A DNA stretch of 8,526 nt from Lentimicrobium sp. (GTDB taxonomy: Bacteria > Bacteroidota > Bacteroidia > Flavobacteriales > Flavobacteriaceae), in NCBI GenBank assembly GCA_022758945.1, contig JAEMQE010000031.1, positions 1 to 8,526 on the forward strand. The letters run 5' to 3'. This document shows, one piece after another, positions 1 to 7,366 of the stretch; the stretch's first letter is position 1, and every line of letters starts with the position of its first letter. The notes below the pieces were generated by a model. It made no database searches. It was given only the letters and a program-made list of their open reading frames with translations, and was not told the origin of the DNA. The position numbers were made by a program, and so were the translations under genes.

Positions 1-1654
1 CTTCAGGACCAATATCGATAATCATATCGGCTGCTTTCATAATATCTTCATCGTGTTCGACAACGATAACGGTGTTTCCTAAATCACGCAAAGACTGCAA
101 CACTTTGATTAATCTTTCGGTGTCTTTTGGATGTAAACCAATACTAGGCTCGTCCAAAATATACATTGAACCCACCAAACTGCTTCCTAATGAAGTCGCT
201 AAATTGATGCGTTGCGATTCGCCACCTGAGAGCGTCGCCGAGTTTCTATTTAAAGTCAAATAATCCAAACCAACTTCGGTCAAAAACGACAAACGGTTGT
301 TGATTTCTAATAATAATCGTTTGGCAATTTGCTTTTCATACACATCCAAATCGATGTTTTTGAAAAAAGTTACCAAATGCTTAATCGGTAAATCGACTAA
401 ATCCGAAACGGTTTTAGAATTAATTTTTACGTAAGAAGCTTCGATTCGCAAGCGTTTCCCTTTGCAGGAATGACATTTGGTTTTACCTCGATAACGCGAA
501 AGCATCACTCGATTTTGGATTTTATAATTCTTGTCTTCCAATTCCTTGAAGAACGCATTCAAACCTTGAAAATAACTATTTCCTGTCCAAACCAACTCTT
601 TTTGCACTTCCGAAAGTTCAAAAAACGGTTTGTGGATTGGGAAATCAAACTTGTAGGCATTGTTCACCAATTCGTCCCGAAACCAGCCCATACTTTCGCC
701 ACGCCACGGAAAAATCGCATTTTCAAAAACCGACAAAGAAGTGTTGGGAATCACCAATTCTTCATCAATTCCTATGATGTTTCCGTAGCCTTCACAAACC
801 GGACAAGCGCCATAGGGATTGTTGAAACTAAACAAATGGACATTCGGCTCCAAGAAAGTAATGCCGTCCAATTCAAAATTATTGCTGTAGGAATAGCGTT
901 CGTTGGTATTTAATTCCTGCAGATGGCAAATTCCTTTTCCTTCGTAAAAAGCAGTTTGAACCGCATCCGAAAGGCGATTGTAAAATTCCTCTTCGTCTTT
1001 GACCACGATTCGGTCAATGATAAGAAGAATGTCTTTATTGTCCAAAGTGTGTCCGTCAATCTCATCCAAACGAATAGTTTCATTGTTGACCAATATTCTT
1101 GAAAATCCCTGATTGAGCAAGGCTTTCAATTTGTCTTCCAAAGCTCGGCCGTGTTCTAAATGAATAGGGGCGAGGAGCAACCATTTGCTGTCGATTCCAA
1201 ATTTTTTCACATCTGAAATAACATCCGAAACCGTATTTTTTTTGACTTCTTGTCCGGAAATTGGTGAAAAAGTTCTACCGACTCTGGCAAACAATAATTT
1301 GATGTAATCGTAAATTTCAGTAGAAGTGCCTACGGTAGATCGAGCATTAGTCGTGTTGACTTTTTGCTCAATGGCGATTGCTGGTGCAATTCCTTTGATG
1401 TATTCCACTTTTGGTTTGTCCAGCCTTCCCAAAAATTGGCGAGCATACGAGGATAAACTTTCGACATATCGTCTTTGTCCTTCGGCATACAAAGTGTCGA
1501 ACGCCAAGCTTGATTTCCCCGAACCCGAAAGTCCGGTAATCACCACTAATTTATTCCTTGGAATTGCAACATCCACATTTTTTAGATTGTGAACTTGTGC
1601 TCCTTTGATGATGATATTCTTTTTTGGATCTAATGTAGAAAGGTCAATTTGCAT
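1..1654 (-). CDS. uvrA: UvrABC excinuclease subunit A, N-terminal part (cut by left window edge)
   Basis: This is the damage-sensing ATPase of nucleotide excision repair, a cytoplasmic dimer that finds helix-distorting lesions and loads UvrB. About 551 codons are present; E. coli UvrA is 940 aa, so the C-terminal ~40% lies off the window. Starting from ATG at 1654, I read Walker A GLSGSGKS at residues 41-48, followed by the UvrA-typical stretch RRYVESLSSYARQFLG. The cysteine pair CPVC is at 284/287 and a second pair, CHSC, at 394/397. The first-domain ABC signature LSGGES is at 475-480 and the Walker B/D-loop LDEPSIGLH at about 500-508. The frame is open to the edge and ends in IDIGPE, as expected for this family. 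The CxxC pair that normally precedes CPVC in the first zinc module is absent. The gene follows the GH81 gene on the same strand but is separated from it by a terminator, so it is probably transcribed on its own. The start is set by homology of MQIDLS and by a promoter just upstream. Confidence 0.98.
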   Translation of the reverse strand, partial: MQIDLSTLDPKKNIIIKGAQVHNLKNVDVAIPRNKLVVITGLSGSGKSSLAFDTLYAEGQRRYVESLSSYARQFLGRLDKPKVEYIKGIAPAIAIEQKVNTTNARSTVGTSTEIYDYIKLLFARVGRTFSPISGQEVKKNTVSDVISDVKKFGIDSKWLLLAPIHLEHGRALEDKLKALLNQGFSRILVNNETIRLDEIDGHTLDNKDILLIIDRIVVKDEEEFYNRLSDAVQTAFYEGKGICHLQELNTNERYSYSNNFELDGITFLEPNVHLFSFNNPYGACPVCEGYGNIIGIDEELVIPNTSLSVFENAIFPWRGESMGWFRDELVNNAYKFDFPIHKPFFELSEVQKELVWTGNSYFQGLNAFFKELEDKNYKIQNRVMLSRYRGKTKCHSCKGKRLRIEASYVKINSKTVSDLVDLPIKHLVTFFKNIDLDVYEKQIAKRLLLEINNRLSFLTEVGLDYLTLNRNSATLSGGESQRINLATSLGSSLVGSMYILDEPSIGLHPKDTERLIKVLQSLRDLGNTVIVVEHDEDIMKAADMIIDIGPE

Positions 1655-1700
1655 GCGAAAACCTAATTTTCACAAAAGTAATCAATTTTAAAATGAGAAT
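1578..1700 (-). repeat. Direct repeat copy 1: intact uvrA promoter and start region
   Basis: This segment covers the first ~26 codons of uvrA plus its promoter and leader. It aligns nearly without gaps with 6922-7042 at an offset of 5342-5344 bases. The first 17 bases (1578-1594) match exactly. By-eye identity over the whole ~123 columns is about 70% (86 matches). Both copies face the same way and flank the GH81 gene. This is the functional copy. Confidence 0.75.
1673..1680 (-). promoter_or_regulatory. uvrA: Candidate -7 element of the uvrA promoter (TACTTTTG)
   Basis: Read on the minus strand, TACTTTTG matches the Bacteroidota sigma-A -7 consensus TAnnTTTG. It lies 18 bases upstream of the uvrA ATG, which implies a short leader of about 10-15 nt. 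I see no clear TTG at the -33 position. The call rests on the -7 match and its placement between the GH81 terminator and the uvrA start. Confidence 0.5.
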
Positions 1701-1760
1701 TGGCATTGGAGTATTCCCAAATTTCTATTTTGGAAATTGTTTTTATTGATTGAAGGGAAT

Positions 1761-1792
1761 AAAAAAAGTGCACCACTCGAAAGAGATGCACT
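1761..1792 (-). terminator. Rho-independent terminator of the GH81 gene
   Basis: Transcribed on the minus strand, bases 1792 to 1767 fold into a stem. The outer arms AGTGCA and TGCACT pair perfectly, the stem continues through a G-U wobble and one T-T mismatch, and it closes on a TTCG tetraloop. A run of T follows directly (the A run at 1761-1766 on the plus strand). It starts 24 bases after the GH81 stop codon, and its position isolates GH81 transcription from uvrA. Confidence 0.85.
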
Positions 1793-1815
1793 ATTAGTTT
1801 TGAAATTGAAGTATT

Positions 1816-4800
1816 TTATTTCTTAATGATTTTTTCTTGTTGGACACCATTCGTGTTTTCAACTCTTAGAAAATAGATTCCGGTTTTAAGGGAACTCATA
1901 TCTAAACTATAAGTGGAAGGCACATTAGAATCTAACAATTTATGACCCAATATATCGGTTAGGAAAATTCGATTTTGGTAGTCGGTTAATTGAAGAAATA
2001 AGGTGTTTTGCACTGGATTTGGATAAAAAACATTTTTCGGTTTTGATGCAGTTTCTACTCCTAATGAGCAAGTGTTTCCTACTGTATAAGTATAATATTT
2101 AGTTACTGCCAATCCGCCTGCAAAGGCAAATTTAACCGCGTAACTAATAGTTGAACCTATGGTTTGTCCAGTGATGGTTTTTGTAAAAATCTTTCCTGAA
2201 ACATTTGTCATAGCGGTTTCTGAAAATGGAGTTTGTTTCCACAAATAAGCAATTACGCCCGTTTTGTCATCCAGCAATTCGAAAGTTATTTTGACATCCG
2301 TTCCAATGGTTTGAAAAGCATATTTGTAACCCACTGCAAAAGAACCTTGCTGAGCTTCAGATGCAGTTCCGGCACATTCTGTGTTGGTGTTGGCAGCCGT
2401 TGTTGCATTAAGCACTATTGGATTATTACCAGCTAAATTACCGGCCAAATCGCTTGCCGAAATACTAAAAGTATAATTTGTATTTGGAGTTAAAGCAGTA
2501 ATCAGAAAAGATTTTTGAACTCCCGAAGCATTTGATGTTGCACTTGTATTTGCGCCATAAACAACATTGTAAACTACAGAACCAGAATTGTCAATAGCAT
2601 TCAACAACAATTCGATAGAAGAACCTGTAATGGCTCCAATACTGGCGGTAAAATTAGTTGGTGCTTGCGTATCATTCGTGCTTCCGCAATTAGTTCCTAC
2701 CACATAGCTTATGTATTTTGTAACGGATAATCCGCCTGCATAAGCAAATTTACAAGCATAACTAATAGTTGTGCCATAAGATTGTCCACTTACGGTTGCT
2801 GTAAAAATATTTCCTGAAACATTTGTCATAGCTGTTTCTCCAAAAGGAGTTTGTTTCCACAAATACGCAATTACTCCGGCTTTGTCCGTATCCAACAATT
2901 CAAAGGTGATGTTTACGTTTGGACCTACCGTTTCAAATGTAGCTTTATAACCAATCGTAAAGGAGTTTTGTTGAGCAACTTTGGATGTTTCAATACAAAC
3001 CATCGCTGTTGCTATAGTCACATTCACGGTTTGCGATGTGCTTATGGCTCCGTCATTATCAGTAGCTTTTGCAGTTAAAGCATAATTTCCGGCAACAGGA
3101 TTCCAAGTTGCAGCATAAGGCGCAGAAGTGTCAGTACTAATTAAGGTGGTTCCTTGATAGAAATCTACTTGCTGAATTGTCCCGTCAAAATCGCTGGCAT
3201 TAGCTGTAATGCTCACCGGTTTTCCTTCGGTAAATGTTGCATTATCTGTTGGTGTAACTAATGAAACGGTAGGCAAAGCATTTGCAGTATTAGTTACCAA
3301 AATCAATAATTCGTCACTATCAGTGACCAAGTCAGTATTGGTTACGGTCAATTTTAAACTATAAGTTCCTTCAACCAAACCGCTTATTACTGGATTAACA
3401 GCTGTTGCATCCGAAAATTGTACAACCGTAGGTCCATAATTTTGTGTCCAAGAATAGGTTAATGCTTTTGCTGCAGATTCTGTGCTTGCAGAACCGTCAA
3501 TAGTTGTAGAAGTCAAAGGCAAAATTACTTTTAAATTTGGTCCTGCATTTGCTGTTGGATAACTTGTAGCCAAATTTCCGGTTCTGGTAAAGGTCATTTT
3601 AGCCAAATTAAATTCACCCGCAGAAAAAGCAACTCTCAATATATGTTCTCCTGGTGTAAGAGGAATATTAGTAACCGTTTTCGTTGCCCAAATATCCCAT
3701 GAAGTAGTGGATGTAGACGGAACTGTAATGGCTGCAGAAATGGTTTGTCCATCTAATTCCAAATGAAATGGTCCTCCGCCAGCCGCATTGCCTGAGGCAT
3801 AACGAGATGCAAACGAATACAAACCAGATTGAGCGACATTCACGGTATATTCCAACCATTCATTTGCGGCAATAGAACCAACGGTGGCACCTTCGGCAAC
3901 ACTGGTTTTTGAATCCACATATTCGTCCAATCTATAATCACCTGAATTAGATGTTGTTGTGTCAAAATAAGCAATGTTTTGCCCTTTTCCGCCTTCGAAA
4001 GTATCAAATTTTCCAGCTTCAATAATTCCCGGAATTGGCCAGGAAGCGCCACCAAATGGCAATTGATTTCCAACCTGAACATCGACACTATTGGTAACAT
4101 TGAATTTAACGGTATCTTCATAAACTTTTGCATAAAAAGAGTGCATTCCCAATGTCAAATTTGCAGCATTCCAAGTAAAGGGTGCAGTTGTAACAATTCC
4201 GAGGGAAGTCGTTCCATCCATAAATTCTACCTTGATTGGAGTTCCATTTGAAGCCACAACATCTAATTTCACACTACCATTTACATAGGCTTGAGAAAAA
4301 GAAGAAGTAATTACACCCGTGATTTGTGAATCCAAGCTAGATACCATTTTTCGAGCTGGAACATTCAATTGATACCCTGTAGAATAAGTAACTGTTATGG
4401 GTGCACCTGAATAATTTTGTGCCACATAATTGGTTTGACCATTTTGGGTAAATGCAGTTGCAGTAGAACAATTAGCTGTAATAGATGGACTTACACGTCC
4501 TAAAGCATTCATTGCGTGTAGCCAATGGTAGGTTTGCGCATCTGAAACCCCAAATTTTATTTCTCGATTCGGATAGGAATTATACAATCCAATAGCTTTT
4601 GGAGGATCAATAAAAGCTAGATATTCCCACATAATGTCGTGCCATAAATTTGGATTAACCTCATTTGTGAGTATTCCTGTATTGGCTTCAATTTCATTCC
4701 AAAGCTTGGTAACATAAGCGGTATCTTGCCCTAAATAAAGAGAACCTCCTTGAATTGGATACAACTCAATTCCATAAGAAGCTGCAATATCAGCAGTCCA

Positions 4801-6588
4801 GAAAGTCCCATTATCAATACTATTTGACCAAACCCGTGATACTAAACTGTATTGTTGTGAAGGTGGAAAATTGCGGTGATGCGTATCCATATAATATTCT
4901 TCAATTCCAGTTTGCTCCGTCGTGTAAAGGTAAATTCCCAAATCCCGAATCGCTTTATTTCCAGAGGCTTCTCCCCATTGTATCAGCGAGGAATTAAACA
5001 CCATACTTTCAGAACTGGATTCCATATTATTCCCTTGTGGATTGTTAGCAAAACCATCAACCCAACTATGACCTTCATAAGGATTGAAAGTTCTTAAATA
5101 AGGGAACATGGTATCGTTGCGATCATAAGCTGCAGCATCACGAACGATTAAATTCACCATTCCGCCCCATTGGGCAGCCCAACCCGGACTGAATTGTTCT
5201 ACAAAAGCAGCTGCCTGAATAAAATATCCCCAATGAAATTGTTTGTCATTCAAGCCACTGTCCTGACCATATCCTGCTGGATAGCCAATAGCTGAACTCC
5301 AGGTAGAATTATAATAAAACAAGAACGCCACTTCTCCATTTTCTGCTTTAAACCAGTTTTCAAGTCGGGTTTTAATAGTTGCCAATATCTTGTCTCTAGA
5401 CACAATATTCCCCATTTCATTAGCAACTCGAGCTGTTTGCATCAATTGGTTAAAAATCTGGCCTTCATTGTATGAATCCGTCCAAGTAGCCATTGTGTTG
5501 TTTTCTAAAGAGGCAATCTTTTCGGTTAAAGCGGTTGGTGTGAAACCACTACTGTAATTATCTACATAAGGCAAAGTCGGAAGTATTCCGTGAAAAGTGT
5601 TTTCGACACTGAAACTATTTCCTGCCATTGTTTTCATTTCTCCTCTTATAATTGCGTAGCTGTATTTGTCAGGAACTGGAGAACCTGGAGCCAAATGTGC
5701 CCATTGATGCGGAAGCAAACCGAGCAACATATTCGTTTCGGTTCCTTCTTTTACGACAGTTTCCACATTAAAATCAGTATGCATTACAGAGGTTGCTTCA
5801 TTATAAGTATAAGTAGCCGTTGCTTTTACTGGAAAAACATAGGCATATTTTTTATATTCATTAGCTACAGTATCAACATTAGTCGCAGTGAGAGGAATAA
5901 AAGCCATAGACCAATAATTTTGCCCGTTCAAAGTTGAAGTATAAACTGCTCCATTTTGAGTCCAAGTGCTTCCTACTGGTGCATAAACTGCAAAATCAGC
6001 ACCGTTTTTTACATTGGTACAAACTAGCATTTCATTTGAAATAACGACAGTGCCAGAGTTAATAGTAACTTGGGCTACATCTGTGGTTTTTTTTGTGAAA
6101 TATAGAAAAGGCATTCCAACTCCTGAAGTGGCTTGAAAATTATGGGTTCCATCATTCCAATCCATGGTTACTGTCCAGTCCGAATAATCAGAAACTTTAG
6201 TATTGATAGCATTCATCCCCGTTACACCAACTACAATTGGCAACATATCATCAATTACACCTGAAGGAATATAACTTACTACTAATCCGTTGTTAGTAGT
6301 TTTCATAGTGTATGGATAATTAAAAAGGTTTGATGCGGAACCGTTTTTAACCAAGGCAGACCACCAATCGCTGGTAGGCACTGGTTTTCCTATAGCATTA
6401 CCGCTCAAATAGGGTGTTCCGGAAGGATAAGCATTTCTACCGGCCGAGTCCGTTCCTGGAAAAGTGGTTCTGTAACTTCCACTGCCAACAGTTACAAACT
6501 GCGCACCTGCAATAGTTGTAAATAGAAGGGTTATTAAAAAAATAAAGATCTTTGAATTGGTTTGTCTTTTTATTTCTATTCTCATCAT
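1816..6588 (-). CDS. Secreted multimodular GH81 endo-beta-1,3-glucanase with CBM6 and T9SS sorting domain
   Basis: This is an extracellular laminarinase-type enzyme predicted to cut internal beta-1,3-glucosidic bonds (EC 3.2.1.39). From ATG at 6588 it is 1590 aa. Residues 1-29 form a signal peptide ending AGA|QF. GH81 spans about 50-700: PTSDWWSALV near the start, the acid motif NDKQFHWGYF with D448, and GHSWVDG followed by ESSSES with E523 and E527. The D-to-E spacing of 75 and the E-x3-E pattern agree with characterised GH81 enzymes. A small beta-rich linker module (~703-745) follows, then an Ig-like domain (~750-843), CBM6 (~851-1001, with IPGIIEAGKFD and NEWLEYTVNV), a PKD-like domain (~1009-1099) and an Ig-like domain (~1103-1193). 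Repeated module A (1198-1301), FN3 (~1305-1400), module B (1405-1507) and a type IX secretion tail (~1511-1590, YPNPVQ ... IIKK) complete it. The frame also opens at 6660, but that start lies upstream of the promoter and would bury the signal peptide. The gene is monocistronic, with its own terminator. The GH81 call is from family motifs; substrate preference among laminarin, curdlan and fungal glucan is not resolved. Confidence 0.95.
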   Translation of the reverse strand: MMRIEIKRQTNSKIFIFLITLLFTTIAGAQFVTVGSGSYRTTFPGTDSAGRNAYPSGTPYLSGNAIGKPVPTSDWWSALVKNGSASNLFNYPYTMKTTNNGLVVSYIPSGVIDDMLPIVVGVTGMNAINTKVSDYSDWTVTMDWNDGTHNFQATSGVGMPFLYFTKKTTDVAQVTINSGTVVISNEMLVCTNVKNGADFAVYAPVGSTWTQNGAVYTSTLNGQNYWSMAFIPLTATNVDTVANEYKKYAYVFPVKATATYTYNEATSVMHTDFNVETVVKEGTETNMLLGLLPHQWAHLAPGSPVPDKYSYAIIRGEMKTMAGNSFSVENTFHGILPTLPYVDNYSSGFTPTALTEKIASLENNTMATWTDSYNEGQIFNQLMQTARVANEMGNIVSRDKILATIKTRLENWFKAENGEVAFLFYYNSTWSSAIGYPAGYGQDSGLNDKQFHWGYFIQAAAFVEQFSPGWAAQWGGMVNLIVRDAAAYDRNDTMFPYLRTFNPYEGHSWVDGFANNPQGNNMESSSESMVFNSSLIQWGEASGNKAIRDLGIYLYTTEQTGIEEYYMDTHHRNFPPSQQYSLVSRVWSNSIDNGTFWTADIAASYGIELYPIQGGSLYLGQDTAYVTKLWNEIEANTGILTNEVNPNLWHDIMWEYLAFIDPPKAIGLYNSYPNREIKFGVSDAQTYHWLHAMNALGRVSPSITANCSTATAFTQNGQTNYVAQNYSGAPITVTYSTGYQLNVPARKMVSSLDSQITGVITSSFSQAYVNGSVKLDVVASNGTPIKVEFMDGTTSLGIVTTAPFTWNAANLTLGMHSFYAKVYEDTVKFNVTNSVDVQVGNQLPFGGASWPIPGIIEAGKFDTFEGGKGQNIAYFDTTTSNSGDYRLDEYVDSKTSVAEGATVGSIAANEWLEYTVNVAQSGLYSFASRYASGNAAGGGPFHLELDGQTISAAITVPSTSTTSWDIWATKTVTNIPLTPGEHILRVAFSAGEFNLAKMTFTRTGNLATSYPTANAGPNLKVILPLTSTTIDGSASTESAAKALTYSWTQNYGPTVVQFSDATAVNPVISGLVEGTYSLKLTVTNTDLVTDSDELLILVTNTANALPTVSLVTPTDNATFTEGKPVSITANASDFDGTIQQVDFYQGTTLISTDTSAPYAATWNPVAGNYALTAKATDNDGAISTSQTVNVTIATAMVCIETSKVAQQNSFTIGYKATFETVGPNVNITFELLDTDKAGVIAYLWKQTPFGETAMTNVSGNIFTATVSGQSYGTTISYACKFAYAGGLSVTKYISYVVGTNCGSTNDTQAPTNFTASIGAITGSSIELLLNAIDNSGSVVYNVVYGANTSATSNASGVQKSFLITALTPNTNYTFSISASDLAGNLAGNNPIVLNATTAANTNTECAGTASEAQQGSFAVGYKYAFQTIGTDVKITFELLDDKTGVIAYLWKQTPFSETAMTNVSGKIFTKTITGQTIGSTISYAVKFAFAGGLAVTKYYTYTVGNTCSLGVETASKPKNVFYPNPVQNTLFLQLTDYQNRIFLTDILGHKLLDSNVPSTYSLDMSSLKTGIYFLRVENTNGVQQEKIIKK
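2068..2376 (-). repeat. Internal repeat, module B of the GH81 protein
   Basis: This encodes residues 1405-1507, bounded by cysteines at both ends. It is about two-thirds identical in protein (71 of ~105 aligned positions by eye) to module A at 2686-2997. Shared blocks include GVIAYLWKQTPF and ETAMTNVSG, and the DNA is also clearly similar. An FN3 domain separates the two copies. I recognise the module as recurring in secreted Flavobacteriia proteins but cannot assign it a CBM family. A glycan-binding or spacer role is inference. Confidence 0.85.
2686..2997 (-). repeat. Internal repeat, module A of the GH81 protein
   Basis: This encodes residues 1198-1301, again from cysteine to cysteine, and is the partner of module B. 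It differs mainly in the N-terminal ~30 residues and in a one-residue insertion (LLDTDK versus LLDDK). Conservation of the central GVIAYLWKQTPF block suggests selection on a shared core rather than recent identical duplication. Confidence 0.85.
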
Positions 6589-6614
6589 AAAAAATTGGTT
6601 AATTAATATTTTTA

Positions 6615-6622
6615 CAAAATTA
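6615..6622 (-). promoter_or_regulatory. Candidate -7 element of the GH81 gene promoter (TAATTTTG)
   Basis: On the minus strand TAATTTTG fits TAnnTTTG and ends 26 bases before the ATG at 6588, giving a leader of roughly 20 nt that is almost all A and T, with no Shine-Dalgarno. It supports the 6588 start over the upstream in-frame ATG at 6660, which would not be in this transcript. No convincing -33 TTG is visible. Confidence 0.55.
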
Positions 6623-6689
6623 TAGATTAAATCCGCGACTATTTCGATTGAAAATGACATTAAAACTATACACAGTCAGTATTATCTGA

Positions 6690-6698
6690 GCTATTTTG
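6690..6698 (-). repeat. AAAATAGCT site 1
   Basis: The 9-mer AAAATAGCT is read here on the minus strand, about 80 bases upstream of the inferred GH81 transcription start. It is one of four copies in this spacer; I noticed none in the rest of the window. Confidence 0.4.
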
Positions 6699-6921
6699 TT
6701 CAAATTAATATTTTATGTACCTTTTAAGTGTGAAATTAAATCTTGAATTCAATTAATGAATCCCTAATATTATATATAGTGGTATGGATCAGGTTCAAGT
6801 TGATTATGAATATTCAATAGATTGTTTTTACAAATGAATTTTAAATTATAAGGAAAACAAGAAAAAAAATTCTCAAAAAATGATAATTACAATAGAAGAA
6901 ACAAAATAATAATAAATACTC

Positions 6922-7042
6922 TTTTTTAGATTGTGAACCTGAATACTTTTGATGATTTTTTTCTTTGAATTTTACTTAAGAAAGATCAATTTGTATAGAG
7001 AAAATAGCTTTTAATAAACGGAAACAATATTTAAAGGAAAAT
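6922..7042 (-). pseudogene. Decayed copy of the uvrA promoter and first ~25 codons
   Basis: This aligns with 1578-1700. On the minus strand, the bases matching the uvrA start read ATA CAA ATT GAT CTT TCT, that is IQIDLS against UvrA MQIDLS, so the start codon is lost. A TAA follows at once. After a net two-base deletion the next frame reads KKIIKSIQVHNLKK, against UvrA KNIIIKGAQVHNLKN. The bases matching the uvrA -7 element have changed to a sequence that no longer fits TAnnTTTG. Similarity runs on into the non-coding leader (25 of 34 bases over 7009-7042), so this is a duplicate of this locus rather than a UvrA paralogue. It stops near codon 25. It cannot encode a working protein. Confidence 0.75.
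7001..7009 (+). repeat. AAAATAGCT site 2
   Basis: Exact 9-mer in the sequence GAG-AAAATAGCT-TTTAA, inside the decayed uvrA copy. The aligned bases in intact uvrA do not contain it, so it arose after the duplication or is coincidental. Confidence 0.35.
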
Positions 7043-7046
7043 AGCT
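7038..7046 (+). repeat. AAAATAGCT site 3
   Basis: Exact 9-mer in the context AGG-AAAATAGCT-GTAA, 37 bases after site 2 on the same strand, at the outer edge of the decayed uvrA copy. Confidence 0.35.
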
Positions 7047-7244
7047 GTAAAAAAATGACCGGTTTGACATCCTTTTATTTCTATAAACTTTAAAAAACAT
7101 TACATTTTTTATACATATCATTTTAAACAAACCTTTTAATTGTTGATATTTGATTAAAACAAGTAAATGATTTTTAATATTTAACTCAACATTACCACAA
7201 CAAATAGTATTTAACGCTCTGTGATTTCATATAAAATACACATT

Positions 7245-7258
7245 AAACACAGGTGTTT
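7245..7258. promoter_or_regulatory. Small palindrome AAACAC-AG-GTGTTT, possible operator
   Basis: Two perfect 6-base arms with a two-base spacer, about 100 bases upstream of the inferred start of the plus-strand gene. The size suits a dimeric regulator site, but I cannot name a regulator and a 14-base palindrome can occur by chance. Confidence 0.3.
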
Positions 7259-7306
7259 TCCCTTTACATTGTCAATGATTTCAAACGTTTGCGTAATATA
7301 TTCTTT

Positions 7307-7323
7307 TGTATAGTTTTTATACA
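7307..7323. promoter_or_regulatory. Inverted repeat TGTATA-N5-TATACA, possible operator
   Basis: Perfect 6-base arms around GTTTT, about 34-50 bases upstream of the candidate -7 element of the plus-strand gene. That is where activators often bind in AT-rich Bacteroidota promoters. The alternative is a chance AT-rich palindrome. Confidence 0.3.
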
Positions 7324-7356
7324 GTTTACTAAAAGCCTAACAATGATAATCTTATT

Positions 7357-7364
7357 TAAATTTG
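7357..7364 (+). promoter_or_regulatory. Candidate -7 element (TAAATTTG) for the exported multidomain gene
   Basis: TAAATTTG matches TAnnTTTG and lies 26 bases before the ATG at 7391, the same spacing as in the GH81 promoter. The implied transcript start is near 7371, with a 20-nt AT-rich leader and no Shine-Dalgarno. Confidence 0.55.
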
Positions 7365-7366
7365 GA

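Noticed and set aside
470..913. 147-codon plus-strand open frame
   Set aside because: It lies antisense to uvrA, whose minus-strand frame has clear family motifs throughout. The plus-strand translation shows no recognisable domain.
1326..1592. 88-codon plus-strand open frame over the uvrA Walker A region
   Set aside because: It is a shadow of conserved uvrA coding sequence on the other strand.
1701..1760. Possible extension of the uvrA-start repeat further upstream (to ~7100 in the other copy)
   Set aside because: Beyond 1700/7042 the two sequences show no better match than AT-rich background.
5590..5937. 115-codon plus-strand open frame inside the GH81 gene
   Set aside because: It is antisense to the GH81 catalytic region, with no independent start signal or family resemblance.
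6784..6837. 17-codon plus-strand open frame beginning MDQVQVDYEY
   Set aside because: It is too short, has no conserved feature, and sits in AT-rich spacer; it is not supportable as a small protein.
6841..6921. Possible continuation of the decayed uvrA copy past codon 25
   Set aside because: One frame gives SIVIII where UvrA has KLVVIT, but the surrounding bases do not align and such residues are expected from AT-rich codons. I ended the relic at 6922.
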